64,000 nt of DNA from Hyperoodon ampullatus (GCA_949752795.1 OX457056.1:201811654-201875653), one strand, 5' to 3'. Shown: positions 1 through 11,270, counted from the first letter of the stretch. Notes: generated from the sequence alone by a model not told the origin. Program-made: numbers and translations.

Positions 1-1435
1 TGGCAAACTACTTTCGCAAGACAAATCAAGAGGAGATGACAGGAAGTTGCAAGCTAGTTAACTTTTATGATTTTGACTCAGGGCATCAAGTTTTTTCCAC
101 CAACCCCCAGGGTGAAAGGCCAGGCATCAAAGCCTTTTCCCATTTCTCCAAGTTCCACGGGTTTACTCTCTCTGCTACCCTTTGCTTCTCTGGCTCTCAA
201 CACGCTCTTGCTAATGTTCAGAAAGAATTAAGTAAAAAACCTGCCAGAGAGGAGGAAAAAGTCCAAACTATCACAGATGGCCGACTCGCAAATTTAATTT
301 AAAATCATTCTTTATTATCCAAAATATTAAAATTAAAGCTATAATGCCCAAAGGAAAACACAGATTAAAACCCCCTATGTTTCACAGCCTCTTCCTCAGG
401 TGGTCCCCAAAACACTGAGTAAGAAAGCTTTGAAAAGAAAGCAGGCATGCAGGAGCAAAGAGCCAGCTGTAGATCACTGAGCCAAACTCTCAATGAGTGA
501 CCCAATCAGCTTCCCTTAAAGCCAAACACCAACTGTTTCATATGCAATTAATGATTGCCCTGGCAAATGAAAGTGCATCAAGTCATCACAGGCATCATTG
601 AATGAGAAGACACACAGCAGTCACAGGTAGCTCATCCCTGGCATCTACATAATGATATTACCAGGCTAATCTAGGCTCAGAGATTTAATTCTGCGAAACA
701 CCATGCACTAAATATTTATATTCATAAAAGGGCTGGCGGGGGGAAGCCCACGTGCTGCCTCTAGGCTCCCCATTTGTCTAGAATAGGCTGCTGGCTCATT
801 TGCTGGGGTGTATGGTTGGGGTCAAGGGCATCAGTCATGTGTCAGTAGAATTCCAGTGTTTCTGGCCCCAACTTCACCCTTCGAAAATGTTCATTGCTGG
901 ATTGGGTATTTAGAGGTACCCAAGAGAAGGCAAAGCAGAAAAGGAGGCCCCCTCATATATCAGCTGAAAAAAGGGCAGTAGAATGGATGAGAACATCTGT
1001 TCTCCTTTCTCTGGTGCAAAAAAAAAAAAAAAAAAAAAAAGTCCAGAAAAAGATCAGAGACTGTTAGACTCATTCCTTACAAATTTCAAATTTTCAATTG
1101 CAGATATAGTTCCAATTCTTGGTACTACCACACTTGAACTGTAAAACTGAAGAAGAGAGTCTTTCCAAATATTCATAAATAAACCAATGCTGATGGAAAG
1201 AACAAGTGTTTTCTTTGGCTTTTTGGATTTGTCTCCATTTCCTCTTCTGGAGCCTAATTCTGAACTATGGCGCTTATTCAGATGTTCTTTGCAGTGCGTT
1301 CCTGGGCCTGACACCTCCAGCATACAAGGCACAGGACCTAACGTGGCTTGGCCTCAGGGGTTGCCAGGATCATTTCTGGGTCCATCCTGGAGACTCCTCT
1401 TCTCCTCTCCCCACTCCCATCTCAAACCCAATTCT

Positions 1436-2383
1436 ATTTTTTTAAATTGAAATACAGTTGATTTACAATGTTCTGTTAATTACTGCTGTACAGCAAAGTG
1501 ACTCAGTTATACATATATATATTCTTTGTTATATTCTTTTCCATTGTGGTTTATCACAGGTTATTGAATATAGTTCCTGACATTGTGGTTTAGCCATTCT
1601 ATATATACCAGTTTGCATCTGCTAATCCCAAACTCCCAATCCATCCCTCTCCCACCCCTCTTCCCCTTGGCAACCACCAGTCTATTCTCAATGTCCGTGA
1701 TTCTGTTTCTGTTTCATAGATAGATTCATTTCTGTCATGTTTTAGATTCCACATATAAGTGATATCATATGGTATTTGTCTTTTTCTGACTTACTTCACT
1801 TAGTATGATAATCTCTAGTTGTATCCGTGTTGCTGCAAATGGCACTATTTTGTTCTTTTTTATGGCTGAGTAGTATTCCATGGTATATATGTACCACATC
1901 TTCTTTATCCATTCATCTGCTGATGGACATTTAGGTTGTTTCCATGTCTTGGCTCTTGTGAATAGTGCTGCTATGAACATAGGGATGCATGTATCTTTTT
2001 GAATTATAGTTTTGTCTGGATGTATGCCCAGAATTGGGATTGCTGGATCATATGGTAATTTTATTTTTAGTTTTCTGAGGAAACTCCATACTATTTTCCA
2101 CAGTGGCTGCATCAACTTACATTCCCACCAAGAGTGTAGGAGGGTTCCTTTTTCTCCACACCCTCTTTAGCACTTGTTATTTGTAGACTTTTTAATGATG
2201 GCCATTCTGACCTGTGTGAGGTGGTACTTCATTGTAGTTTTGATTTGCATTTCTCTAATAATTAGCAACGTTGAGCATCTTTTCATGTGCCTATTGGCCC
2301 TCTATATTTCTTCTTTGGAGAAATGCCTCTTTAGGTCTTCTGCCCATTTTTCGATTGTGTTGTTTGCTTTTTTGTTGTTGAGT
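1436..2383 (-). mobile_element. 5'-truncated L1 (ORF2 end and 3' UTR)
   Basis: Minus-strand translation of 1765-2115 gives the C-terminal L1 ORF2 segment ([29 protein letters not shown]). The 3' UTR follows toward 1436. It is flanked by 14-base duplications, TCAAACCCAATTCT (1422-1435) and TCAAACCCAGTTCT (2384-2397), one mismatch apart, so both ends are defined. Confidence 0.9.
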
Positions 2384-3307
2384 TCAAACCCAGTTCTTTT
2401 AATCCAGCCCTCTCTGCCCTTCTCTCTCCTTGGCAGAAAATGCAGATGATGGAGCCTGTCAGTTCCCTGTGCACACCATGACTTGGAGCCTTCAGCAACT
2501 TTTCCAGTGTTCTGCATATTATAATCGAGATGAGATCAGCTAATAAAAATTACTTTGGTTACAATCCAAAAAGATTAACCAGCCTTAAGGGTTTCACGGC
2601 TATGCATTACACTTTTCAATTTTCCTACAATTAAGCTAACGACAAATACTATTGACAAATAAACTGCCAGATCTGCTAGCTGAAGCCCTGCCATGGCAAG
2701 AGTGTGTTGTTCTGCTGCTGAGTGATTGTCTAGCCATTGCCTGCTCGTAAGGTCCAGCCTGTGCGTTCTAACATGCTGGGGCACTGGCACTCTGGCTGCC
2801 TGGGTGAAGGGGCTATGAGGAATGGTTGTTGGCTTTGCTTTTAAAAAATAATTTTAAGAAAGGTGATAATCCTGACTCTTGCCCTCCTGCCACCTCTGAA
2901 GAATATTCCTGGTCTCCACTGATTTATCGACCTCCTGCTAGAGAAAATCCAAGGTGAGGGGACCTATATTTTCGTGAGGCACAACTACAACTCATTAACT
3001 AATTTGGAGTCACAAATCCAGGGCCCAATATAAACTAGACCTAGCACTAATAAAATCTGGGGATGGGCCCAAGTGTCTCAGTGAAAAACCCCTCCCGCAC
3101 AGATGCTACTAGAGTTCTATGGAGGGCAGACTTCACCCTGCCTGGCTGCCCTGGCATTGGGAAAAATAGAAGGCTGCAAGATGTTTTGGATCCTGTCTAC
3201 AAAGCTAAGGTCCAATTACCTCTCCAGATATTTCTATTACGCAGTGTTGGAGAAGAAGACAACAGGAGAAAGGGCTAGGAGAGGAGAACTACAAAGGGAA
3301 TAAAGAT

Positions 3308-3512
3308 CACTGTTACCATTTAATGAGCGTTTACCATGTGCCAAGCACTGTGGTAAGGGCTTTCACTCAGTAATTTACTTAATCCTCATAATAATCTTAT
3401 GAAGTAGACCTGCATTTTACAGCTGAAGAAACCAAGGCTTGGAGAAGTTAAATAGCAGTTCCAAGAATTGAACGCAGGTTTTGGTTGCAGAGCCTGTGCT
3501 CTTTACCACAAA
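3308..3512 (+). repeat. MIR
   Basis: The order of blocks TTACCATGTGCCAAGCACTG, TAATCCTCATAATAA and the ACAGCTGAAGAAACC / GAGAAGTTAAATAGC core is that of MIR. Confidence 0.85.
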
Positions 3513-3545
3513 ACCAATGAAAACTGCCAAATGATTATAAGTATA

Positions 3546-3605
3546 GATGCCACGCAGTGCGGCCAAAAAATTAAAAATAAAATGTAAAATAAATAAATAA
3601 ATAAA
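3546..3605 (+). repeat. 3' fragment of a short tRNA-derived SINE
   Basis: GATGCCACGCAGTGCGGCC followed by an A-rich and AAAT-repeat tail is the 3' end of the short CHR-type SINE; the tRNA head is missing. Confidence 0.6.
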
Positions 3606-3773
3606 TTCTGATCTAGGTTAGAAACAGGACATCTAGCCTCAGTCATGCTCACTTTGATACAATGTTTGATCTTCATCAAAATCAAGAAATATCTGACAAG
3701 AACCCAGGCTCCTGGGCCAAATGGGAGAGTAAGAGAGTGTTGTTTCTCCAATTATGAGAAACAGGACAGTCTT

Positions 3774-3913
3774 TAAATCACTGGAGAAGCTTGTTAAAAA
3801 TGCAGGTTCATGGGCCCCATGCAGTCTTCTTGATCAGAATCTCTGAGTAGGAGGCTCATGAGTCTACTGTTTAACAAGCTCTGCAGATGACTATGCATCC
3901 CCAAAAGGAAAAC
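3774..3913 (+). mobile_element. MER5A-like hAT fossil
   Basis: GGAGAAGCTTGTTAAAAATGC, GGGCCCCATG, AGAATCTCTGAGTAGGAGG and TTTAACAAGCTCTGCAG follow the MER5A order. The far end is cut by the adjoining LTR. Confidence 0.7.
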
Positions 3914-4485
3914 TGAAACCATGCACCTCAGATTGGGACTTGAACCCACGTGCCAGGACTTGGAACTGGCCAAAACCCACAGTCTTCCAACTGAGATCAC
4001 ACACCTGGTTTCAGGACTTAATGAAGCTCAGGTTCTTGATGTCTCATTGCAGAAAGAATTCAGTGAGAAACAAAGTGATAGGTAAGAAGTGGATTTATTA
4101 AAGAGAAACACGCTCCACTGAGTGTGGGCCATCTCAGAAGGTGAGAAAGGCACCAGGGTATGGGGTTGTCAGTTTTTATAGGAGTGGGTAATATCATAGG
4201 CTAATGAGTGGGAGGAGTATTCCAGCTATTTCAGGAAGGGGTGGGGATTTCCAGGAATTGGGTCACTTCCCACGTTTTGATCCTTCTGGTCAGTCTTGGA
4301 ACTGTCATGATGCCTGTGAGTGTGTCATTTAGCTTGCTGATGTGAGTGTATACTGAGGTTCAAGGTCTAGTGGAAGTCGACTTGTCCACCATGTTGGACC
4401 CATTTGGTTCTAATCAGTTTATGTCATGTACTCAGCTATGTCATTCTTTCAAAGGTTGTGCCCTGCCTCTTGCCCTCCTGTTTCA
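3914..4485 (-). mobile_element. Solo ERV LTR, copy 1
   Basis: In minus-strand sense it runs TGAAACAGG ... GGTTTCA, the TG...CA ends of a retroviral LTR, 572 bases. It is bordered on both sides by AAAC (3910-3913 and 4486-4489), a perfect 4-bp target duplication of gammaretrovirus-like (class I) size. A TATA-like TATAAAAACTGA and an AATAAA-type signal region lie inside. No gag, pol or env sequence adjoins it. Confidence 0.88.
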
Positions 4486-5067
4486 AAACCATTGACATGA
4501 ACTATGAACACTGCCCTCAAATAGTTTCTAATCAAACCCAAGTCCCCTGCCCTGGCATCCAGGCCACTAATCTGACCCTAGGCAGCCCTCACCTCCTTCA
4601 CTCTCCCCCTCCCTTCAGTCTTTCATACGTGCCAACTGCATTTCTTCCTCCTGTCTGTCTTTGTTCTGTTTCACGCTGGTCCCCTCACCTGTGCTCGCCC
4701 CTCAATCTGTGTTCGGGTTTTATACACCGTGGCCTGCTATGACCTCTTTCTCTCCTCTCTACCTTTTTAAAATGTAATTTTTATTTAAGTATAACATACA
4801 TACAGAAAAGTACACAGGTTAATAAGGTTACAGCTCAATGAATTTTTTCTAAGTGTATATACCCATGTAGCCAGCATGAAGTCTCTCTCTTTTTTTAAAT
4901 ACAAATTTGACTCTAAATAGCACTGAAGAGTAATTTAAGTCTTTAGTCTCTTAAAGGGGCAGCAAGAAAGGGAAATCCACTGTACATCACTCTTTAAAGA
5001 CCTCTCCTTATAGAAGCTTCTCCCCACTGAAATCTCTCTCCCTTCTTCCCTTCCTTTCTTTCCTTTC
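4486..5067. other. Intergenic sequence, partly L1M-like
   Basis: No gene is seen. About 4765-4880 (TTTAAGTATAACATACATACAG and following) resembles an old L1 3' region; the remainder is unassigned. Confidence 0.5.
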
Positions 5068-5335
5068 ACACGTATTTATTAGGCACCTACCATATTATGT
5101 GCTGGGTTGATAATGATGAACAAGATATACCTGGGTCCTGCTTTCATGACACTTATAGTCTCGTGAGGGAAACAAATGAAACACAGAAAGGAAACAATAA
5201 TTATAAATAGTGACAGTTGCTCTGAAGGGATTAACTGGCACTCTGATGCCTGGAGGGTGAGGAGGTGAGGCAGCTTAGGGGAGAGTCTGAATAGCAAGGG
5301 CAAAGGTCCTGAGGTGGGTGGGACACACCTTGGCT
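5068..5335 (+). repeat. Ancient interspersed repeat, family not assigned
   Basis: A TATTAGGCACCTACCATATT head is followed by GGGTCCTGCTTTCATGAC and GCAAAGGTCCTGAGGTGGG. The same order of blocks appears, more decayed, at about 24870-25330 and perhaps 30690-30960, so it is an old dispersed family. Confidence 0.55.
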
Positions 5336-5563
5336 CAAAGCAGGAATTCTTTCCTTTCTCCTCTGACTTTGGTGGCCTCTCTTCAGCCCTCTCCTCCCAT
5401 CTTCACAACTTCTTCTTTTCCACCAGAAGCTTTCTACCTTGTCTGCCTCTTTTTATAGGAATGATTCACCATTTTCTCTCTTACAGCATAATAAAGGTTC
5501 ATCAACACAAACCCTGACTGTTTAGTGAGTTAGGGAAGGGGCAAGAATGTGAACTTGCACTTT

Positions 5564-5879
5564 TTTTTTTTTTTTTTGGTTGCATAGGGTCTTCGTTGCT
5601 GCACGCGGGCTTTCTCCAGTTGCAGCAAGTGGGGGCTACTCTTTGTTGCGGTGTGCAAGCTTCTCATTGTGGTGGCTTCTCTTGTTGTGGAACATGGGCT
5701 CTAGGCAAGCAGGCTTCAGTAGTTGCAGCACACAGCCTCAATAGTTGTGGCACATGGGCCCTAGAGCTCACGGGCTTAGTTGCTCCGCGGCATGGGGGGT
5801 CTTCCCGGACCAGGGATCCAAACTGTGTCCCTCCGTTGACAGGCGGATTCTTAACCACTGCGCCACCAGGTAAGTCCCC
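5564..5879 (-). mobile_element. Long CHR-type SINE
   Basis: The T-tract, GGTCTTCGTTGCTGC, the CAGTAGTTG repeats and the tRNA-derived head CCACTGCGCCACCAGG are all present. Flanking duplications GAACTTGCACTTT are at 5551-5563 and 5880-5892. Confidence 0.93.
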
Positions 5880-5942
5880 GAACTTGCACTTTAATTTCTT
5901 TGTTTCTTCCTTTGTTTCTTTCCCCGCTTCCTTCCTTCCTTC

Positions 5943-6566
5943 TGAAACCGTGCATCTCAGATTGGGACTTGAACCCACGTGCCAGGACTTGAACTCAGCC
6001 AAAACTCAGATTGGGACTTGAACCCATGCGGCTGGGACTCGAACCTGGCCAAAACCCACAGTCTTCCAACTGAGATCACAGACCTGGTTTCAGGACTTAA
6101 TGAAGCTCAGGTTCTTGATGTCTCATTGCAGAAAGAATTCAGTGAGAGACAAAGTGATAGGTAAGAAGTGGATTTATTTAGAGAGAAACACACTCCACTG
6201 AGTGTGGGCCATCTCAGAAGGTGAGAAAGGCACCAGGGTATGGGGTTGTCAGTTTTTATAGGAGTGGGTAATATCATAGGCTAATGAGTGGGAGGAGTAT
6301 TCCAGCTATTTCAGGAAGGGGTGGGGATTTCCAGGAATTGGGTCACTTCCCACTTTTTGATCCTTCTGGTAGGTCTTGGACCTGTCATGGCGCCTGTGGG
6401 TGTATCATTTAGCTTGCTGATGTGAGCGTATACCGAGGCTCAAAGTCTAGTGGAAGTCGACTTGTCTACCATGTTGGACCCATTTGGTTCTAATCAGTTT
6501 ATGTCATGTCCTTGGGCTATGTCATTCTTTCAGAGGTTGTGCCCTGCCTCCTTCCCTCCTGTTTCA
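5943..6566 (-). mobile_element. Solo ERV LTR, copy 2
   Basis: It is closely similar to the LTR at 3914-4485 over its whole length and has the same TGAAAC/GTTTCA ends. Its 4-bp duplication is CTTC (5939-5942 and 6567-6570), different from copy 1, so the two are separate insertions. It has an extra block of about 50 bases (a repeated ATTGGGACTTGAACCC unit at about 5959-6021) near its U5 end. Confidence 0.88.
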
Positions 6567-6743
6567 CTTCCTCCCTCCCTCCCTCCTCTTTCTCTTTCTT
6601 TCTTTCTTTCTTTCTTTCTTTTTCTTCCTTTCTTCCTTTCTTCCTTCCTTTCTTTCTTTCTTTCTTTCTTTCTCCCTTCCTTCCTTCCTCCTTCCCTACC
6701 CCCCTTCTTTCTCTCTTTCTCCCTTTCTTCCTTTTTTTTTTTC
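6567..6743 (+). repeat. (CTTT)n/(CCTT)n polypyrimidine tract
   Basis: This is nearly pure C/T sequence with CTTT and CCTT repeats, directly against the LTR end. It accounts for the overlapping Ser/Phe-rich open frames here. Confidence 0.95.
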
Positions 6744-7629
6744 CCAGAAATGTTTGAACAGGATTTATCTACCTACTCATTGGAATCAACACTCAGTCCA
6801 TCCTCAATGGAGTTGTCCCTGATCTAAGTCTACAGGAAGCCTCTGAGTTGCCTCCTTTTTCTGGTTTCTCACAGTTATCACTGAGACTCACAGAGGAGTT
6901 CTGTTCAGGAACTCAGAGGTTTAGAATCAAGAGGTCTCATCAGTGGATTTAGCAGCTACACTGCTTTGTTCCCGAGCTAACACTGTCACCACCTGGCATT
7001 AAAGGGAGGGGACAGCACAGTCTGTGCCGAAAGGGTTTGGCTGTGAGCCATTCAGATTCTCACCTACCAAAAATGACTTGATAGTGTTACAAGCACAGGC
7101 AGACCTGAGCATTCAAGTGTGGCCCTCTGTCATCTGGCTTTCTTCACCCCTGACATCAGTGTGGGCCCTTCGTGCCCTCTGACCCTAGAGGGAGGCAGAG
7201 CAAGTCCTTCTACTAGTCTCTTCTCTCCCTTTCCACCTCCACCGCACAGCCCATCCTCAGATCCTGTTTCAATTCTGTCTGCCATGGTCTGGCCTCTTCT
7301 CTGAAGAACTGCCTCAGTCAGACTCCCTGACAGGTGACTGAAGTAGGGAGAATGTTGGGAGGTGAGCCCTCATAACACAATAATTAGATTTTTCAAAAGC
7401 CCAGCTTTACAACCCTTTGCACTTTTCCAGTATTATGTGATATAACATCTCATTCTGTTAAATTCCATGTTCTAGAGAAGGTGAATTAAAACAAATTTAA
7501 AAAAACAAATAAACTACTCTTCCATACTGAGATTCAAGTTAAGGCCTCAAAGCCAAATCTTGGTATACGAATCTTTTTATGTCCTCTCTCTGTCCCAGTC
7601 CTTGACAAAATTCTGTCCAGTCCTTATCA
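6744..7629. other. Intergenic, no gene seen
   Basis: Mostly unique sequence; no conserved frame or clear repeat was recognised. Confidence 0.5.
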
Positions 7630-7715
7630 GCATCATCACCACCATCTAACGTTTACTGAGTCCCTACCATGAGCTAGGGTTGGGCAAAGTGCTTTATGTG
7701 CATCTTTTCATCCTG
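7630..7715 (+). repeat. MIR fragment
   Basis: CATCTAACGTTTACTGAGTCCC ... AAAGTGCTTTATGTGCATC matches the 5' half of MIR. Confidence 0.7.
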
Positions 7716-8040
7716 GTCCAGCTAAACCTGGACTGCTAAGCCTGACCCAGGACAGTGGTTCTGCGGGTCAACCTCCAGGGCTGTGCTATGAATGAGGCAG
7801 ACCCTCAGGCCAGCACTGGAGCCAGCAGGGAGAACCCAGGGACTGGGGATAAAGTTTAGATACATTGCTCTCTGACAGTTGGGACATGGTTGGGACAATT
7901 CTCTGACAGAGACTAGAGAGTAGAATTTGGTCATGTGTCCATTTAATAACTAGGAGAATGATACTAGCTTAGGATAGGGGAAGTCTGAGCTCAAGGAAGA
8001 CTTTTTTTTTTTTTCTGGTCTTGAAATTTTTTGCGTGTTT

Positions 8041-8174
8041 ATTTTTTATCTATTTTTATTTTTTGACTGCACTACGCATCATGCACAATCTCAGTTCCCC
8101 GACCAGGGATCGAACTCTCGCCCCCTGCAGTGGAAGCTTGGAGTCTTAACCACTGGAGCGCCAGGGATGTCCCC
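8041..8174 (-). mobile_element. Short tRNA-derived SINE (about 130 bp)
   Basis: GACTGCACTACGCATC, CCGACCAGGGATCGAAC and CTTAACCACTGGAGCG show a tRNA-type B box and head in reverse orientation. Confidence 0.85.
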
Positions 8175-8365
8175 TTATTGAAGTATAATCGATTTACAAT
8201 GTTGTGTTAGTTTCAGGTGTAGAGCACAGTGATTCAGTTTTATATATATATATATATACACACATATATGTATACACACACACATATATATAAAACATAT
8301 ACATATGTATATATATATTCTTTTTCAGATGGTTCCCTGTGCTATGAGGTAGGTTCAGGAAAGCT
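8175..8365 (-). mobile_element. L1 3' end with expanded TA/CA repeats
   Basis: TTGAAGTATAATCGATTTAC, GTTAGTTTCAGGTGTAGAGC and GTTCCCTGTGCTATGAGGTAGG are L1 3' UTR blocks. Between them about 8240-8320 has expanded into TA/CA dinucleotides. Confidence 0.75.
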
Positions 8366-8579
8366 TTGAGATCAGAAGTCAGTAAGGAGCCTTATGACCT
8401 TATATATTGCAAGCTACCTGCATATTCATAGCTGAAATGATATGAGATTTGTGTCAATATAATCCAAAGGATGGGGGAAAGAAGTTGGTGGTGGTACAAA
8501 TGAAATATAACTGGCCATAAGTCAATATTTTTGAAGCTGAGTAATTGTTGCAGGAGAAGGGGGAGCAAGAGAATGGTCA

Positions 8580-9211
8580 TGTCCCAGGTCTCGGACTAGT
8601 TCCTGGGATGGGCCGCTAAGTGAGGGTCCTTGGCATTGTGCAGGGAAGAACTCAAGAGTGAGCCATAGTAAAGTGAAAGCGAGTTTATTCAGAGACCACA
8701 TTCCATAGGCAGAATGTGGTCCATCTCAGAAGGTGAGAGCAGGGACTTCCCTGGTGTCCCAGTGGTTAAGACTCTGTGCTTCCATTGCAGGGGGTGTGGG
8801 TTCCCCCAAGGCACACAGAGCAGCCAAAAAAAAAAAAAAAAAAAGGGTGAGAGCACCCCTGGGATATGGGGTTGTTAGTTTTTATGGGCCGGGTAATTTC
8901 GTATGCTAACAAGTTGGAGGATTACTCCAACTATTTTGGAGAAGGGTTGGGAATTTCCAGGAATTGGGCCACCGCCCACTTTTGGGCCTTTTATGGTTAG
9001 CCTCGGAACTGCCATGGTGCCTGTAGGTGTGTCAGTTAGCATGCTGATATATTACAATGAGCATATAACGAGGCTCAAGATCTACTGGAAGTCTAATCTT
9101 CCAACATCATGGGCCCAGTTGGTTCTAATCAGTTTTTGTAGTATTCTGTTTTTCTTAATGGCTGTGTCATTCTTTTAATGGTTGTTCCCTGTCCCCTTCC
9201 CTCCTGTCTCC
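8580..9211 (-). mobile_element. ERV LTR copy 3, interrupted by a SINE
   Basis: It shares the order of blocks of the other LTRs (CCATCTCAGAAGGTGAGA, GGTTGTTAGTTTTTATGGGC, GGAATTTCCAGGAATTGGGCC, TTGGTTCTAATCAGTTTTTG) but is clearly more diverged and ends in TGTCCCAGG rather than TGAAACC. No intact 4-bp duplication was found. A SINE sits at 8742-8845. Confidence 0.8.
8742..8845 (+). mobile_element. Short tRNA-derived SINE inserted in LTR copy 3
   Basis: GGACTTCCCTGGTGTCCCAG head and long A-tail. Its duplications GGTGAGAGCA (8732-8741 and 8846-8855) are LTR sequence, so the SINE is younger than the LTR. Confidence 0.9.
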
Positions 9212-9285
9212 TAATGAGTAGAAGGAAGTTCACTATAGTCTTCTCTTTATCTTTCTATGTGTTTGAAAGTTTACATAATTGAAAG

Positions 9286-9287
<2 letters not shown>

Positions 9288-9319
<32 letters not shown>
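9288..9319 (+). repeat. (CA)n microsatellite
   Basis: Uninterrupted AC dinucleotides, followed by a pyrimidine-rich stretch to about 9440. Confidence 0.95.
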
Positions 9320-9322
<3 letters not shown>

Positions 9323-9650
9323 GCCCTTTCTTTGTGTGCATGTTTACTTCCAGGTGTTTTCTTTTCCTGCCTCCTTCCCTTCCTTTCTTCTCCTCTCTTC
9401 TCTTCTCTTCTCTTCTTTCTCTCTTTCTTCCTTTTCTTATTTTTAGTTGTTTTGTTATTGTTTCTCAAGTAAGGTGCCTTTATTTATTTTTTAAATGGCA
9501 GCCTGTTTTGGCTGTGGTAAGGACAAACCAAGTCAAATGGGCCACTGAGAAAACGGTTCCTAGGACCCTAGGGGCAGTAGTGGTAGAAGGGACAATCATC
9601 GGACAACCCCAAGAAGACAAATATTCTGGAATAGGGAACCCAGACCTCTG

Positions 9651-10236
9651 TGAAATAGGAGAGAAGGGGGAAGGGCACAAACTTTAAAAGAGTGACATAG
9701 CCCAAGGACATGACATAAACTGATTAGAACCAAATAGGTCCAAGATGGTGACCAGTCGACTTCCACTAGACCTTGAACCTCAGTATATGCCATTGTAACA
9801 CATCAGCAAGCTAAATGACACACCCACCAGCACCAAGACAGTTCTGAGGCCAACCATCAAAGATTAAAAAGTGGGTGGTGACCCAGTTCCTGGAAATCTC
9901 TGCCCCTTCCCCAAATTAGCTAGAATACTCCTCCCACTCATTAGCCTATGAAATTACCCACCTCTATAAAAACTGATAACCCTGTACCCTGGTGCCCTTC
10001 TCACCTTCTGAGATGGCCCACACTCTGTCTGTGGAGTGTGTTTCTCTCTAAATAAATCTGCCTCTTACCAATCACTTTGTCCCTCACTGAAGTCTTTCTG
10101 CAATGAGACATCAAGAACCTGAGCTTCATTAAGTCCTGAAACCAGGTGTGTGATCTCAGTTGGAAGACTGTGGGTTTTAGCTAGTTTCAAGTCCTGGCAC
10201 GTAGGTTCAAGTCCCAGTCTGAGGAACAGAGTTTCA
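9651..10236 (+). mobile_element. ERV LTR copy 4, opposite orientation
   Basis: Sense-strand LTR from TGAAATAGG to GTTTCA, 586 bases. A TATA box (CTATAAAAACTG, about 9964) and a polyadenylation signal (AAATAAATC, about 10050) are visible, so U3, R and U5 can be placed. Its flanks TCTG (9647-9650) and TTTG (10237-10240) differ at one base, consistent with an aged 4-bp duplication. No internal ERV sequence is present. Confidence 0.85.
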
Positions 10237-10328
10237 TTTGTATAGCTGTCCTGGCTCCCTCCTCTAAACTGCTGCCCCTCAGAATTGTTCCCCTCAAAAA
10301 TTGTCTCTTGAAAAAAAAATTGTCTCTT

Positions 10329-10661
10329 GGGACTTCCCTCATGGTGCAGTGGTTAAGAATCCACCTGCCAATGCAAGGGACATGGGTTCGAGCCCTGGTC
10401 CGGGAAGATCCCACATGCCGCGGAGCAACTAAGCCCGTGCGCCACAACTACTGAGCCCGCACTCTAGAGCCCGCGAGCCACAAATACTGAAGCCCGCACA
10501 CCTAGAGCCTGTGCTCTGCACCAAGAGAAGCCACCGCAATGAGAAGCGCATGCACCGCGATGAAGAGTAGCCCCCACTCATCACAACTAGAGAAGGCCCG
10601 TGTGCAGCAACAAAGACCTAACACAGCCAAAAAAAAAAAAAAATTTTATTAAAAATAAAAG
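10329..10661 (+). mobile_element. Long CHR-type SINE
   Basis: Full element from GGGACTTCCCTCATGGTGC to the A-tail, with duplications TTGTCTCTTG before it (ending about 10329) and at 10662-10671. A third copy of the flank at about 10299 suggests a small local duplication. Confidence 0.9.
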
Positions 10662-10671
10662 TTGTCTCTTG

Positions 10672-11089
10672 CTATATGGAGGAGATTGCATTTGATTTAA
10701 GGGGTAATTCTTCAACATCAAAGTTCTGACTCTACCTCCCCCTCCAGCCACCCCCCAGTCTGCTCCCAGACCTCTCTTGGGCTGACAGCCTGGCTGTCTG
10801 GATTACTCTCTGTTTATCTACTGACTAATGTGCCTCATATGGAAGCTTCTTCCAGCTGCAAGGCCCCCTGGATTTCCCCCTCCCTGAATGACCTGCCCTG
10901 CCCTGCAGGGCTGTCCACATTCCAGATCTCATCTACCCCCACACCCCCAAGCTGGTTCCATGCTGAAGTCTTCTATTTGCCTTTCCAGGGACACTCTCCA
11001 TCCTTCCCACCCTAGCTGGACCTTGAGAAATAACCTACATAGACTGCATCTTGCCCTCTGGCTCTGTTTGTTTGGCCAACAGGAGAGAA
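10672..11089. other. Intergenic, no gene seen
   Basis: C/T-rich unique sequence; short open frames here show no recognisable protein feature. Confidence 0.5.
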
Positions 11090-11211
11090 TAAGATTGGGG
11101 GTGGGGGTGGGGGGGGGGTGGGGGGATGAACTGGGAGATTGGGATTGACATGTATACGCTAATATGTATAAAATAGATAACTAATAAGAACTGGCTGTAT
11201 TAAATAAATAA

Positions 11212-11255
<44 letters not shown>

Positions 11256-11270
11256 ATTTAAAAAAAAGAT
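11090..11270 (+). mobile_element. L1 3' end with G-run and (TA)n
   Basis: GATTGGGATTGACATGTATACG and AAAATAGATAACTAATAAG are cetartiodactyl L1 3' UTR blocks. They are preceded by a G-run (11096-11127, G-quadruplex-like) and followed by (TA)n at about 11216-11248. Confidence 0.75.

Noticed and set aside
2575..2790. 71-codon minus frame with a hydrophobic segment (AVYLSIVFVVSLIVGKL)
   Set aside because: No family recognised, no promoter or splice context; likely chance.
3914..6566. LTR copies 1 and 2 as the two ends of one provirus
   Set aside because: Each has its own 4-bp duplication (AAAC, CTTC), and the 1.45 kb between them has no gag/pol/env but contains unrelated repeats.
6450..6827. 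Ser/Phe/Leu-rich overlapping frames
   Set aside because: Encoded by a (CTTT)n/(CCTT)n tract in three frames.
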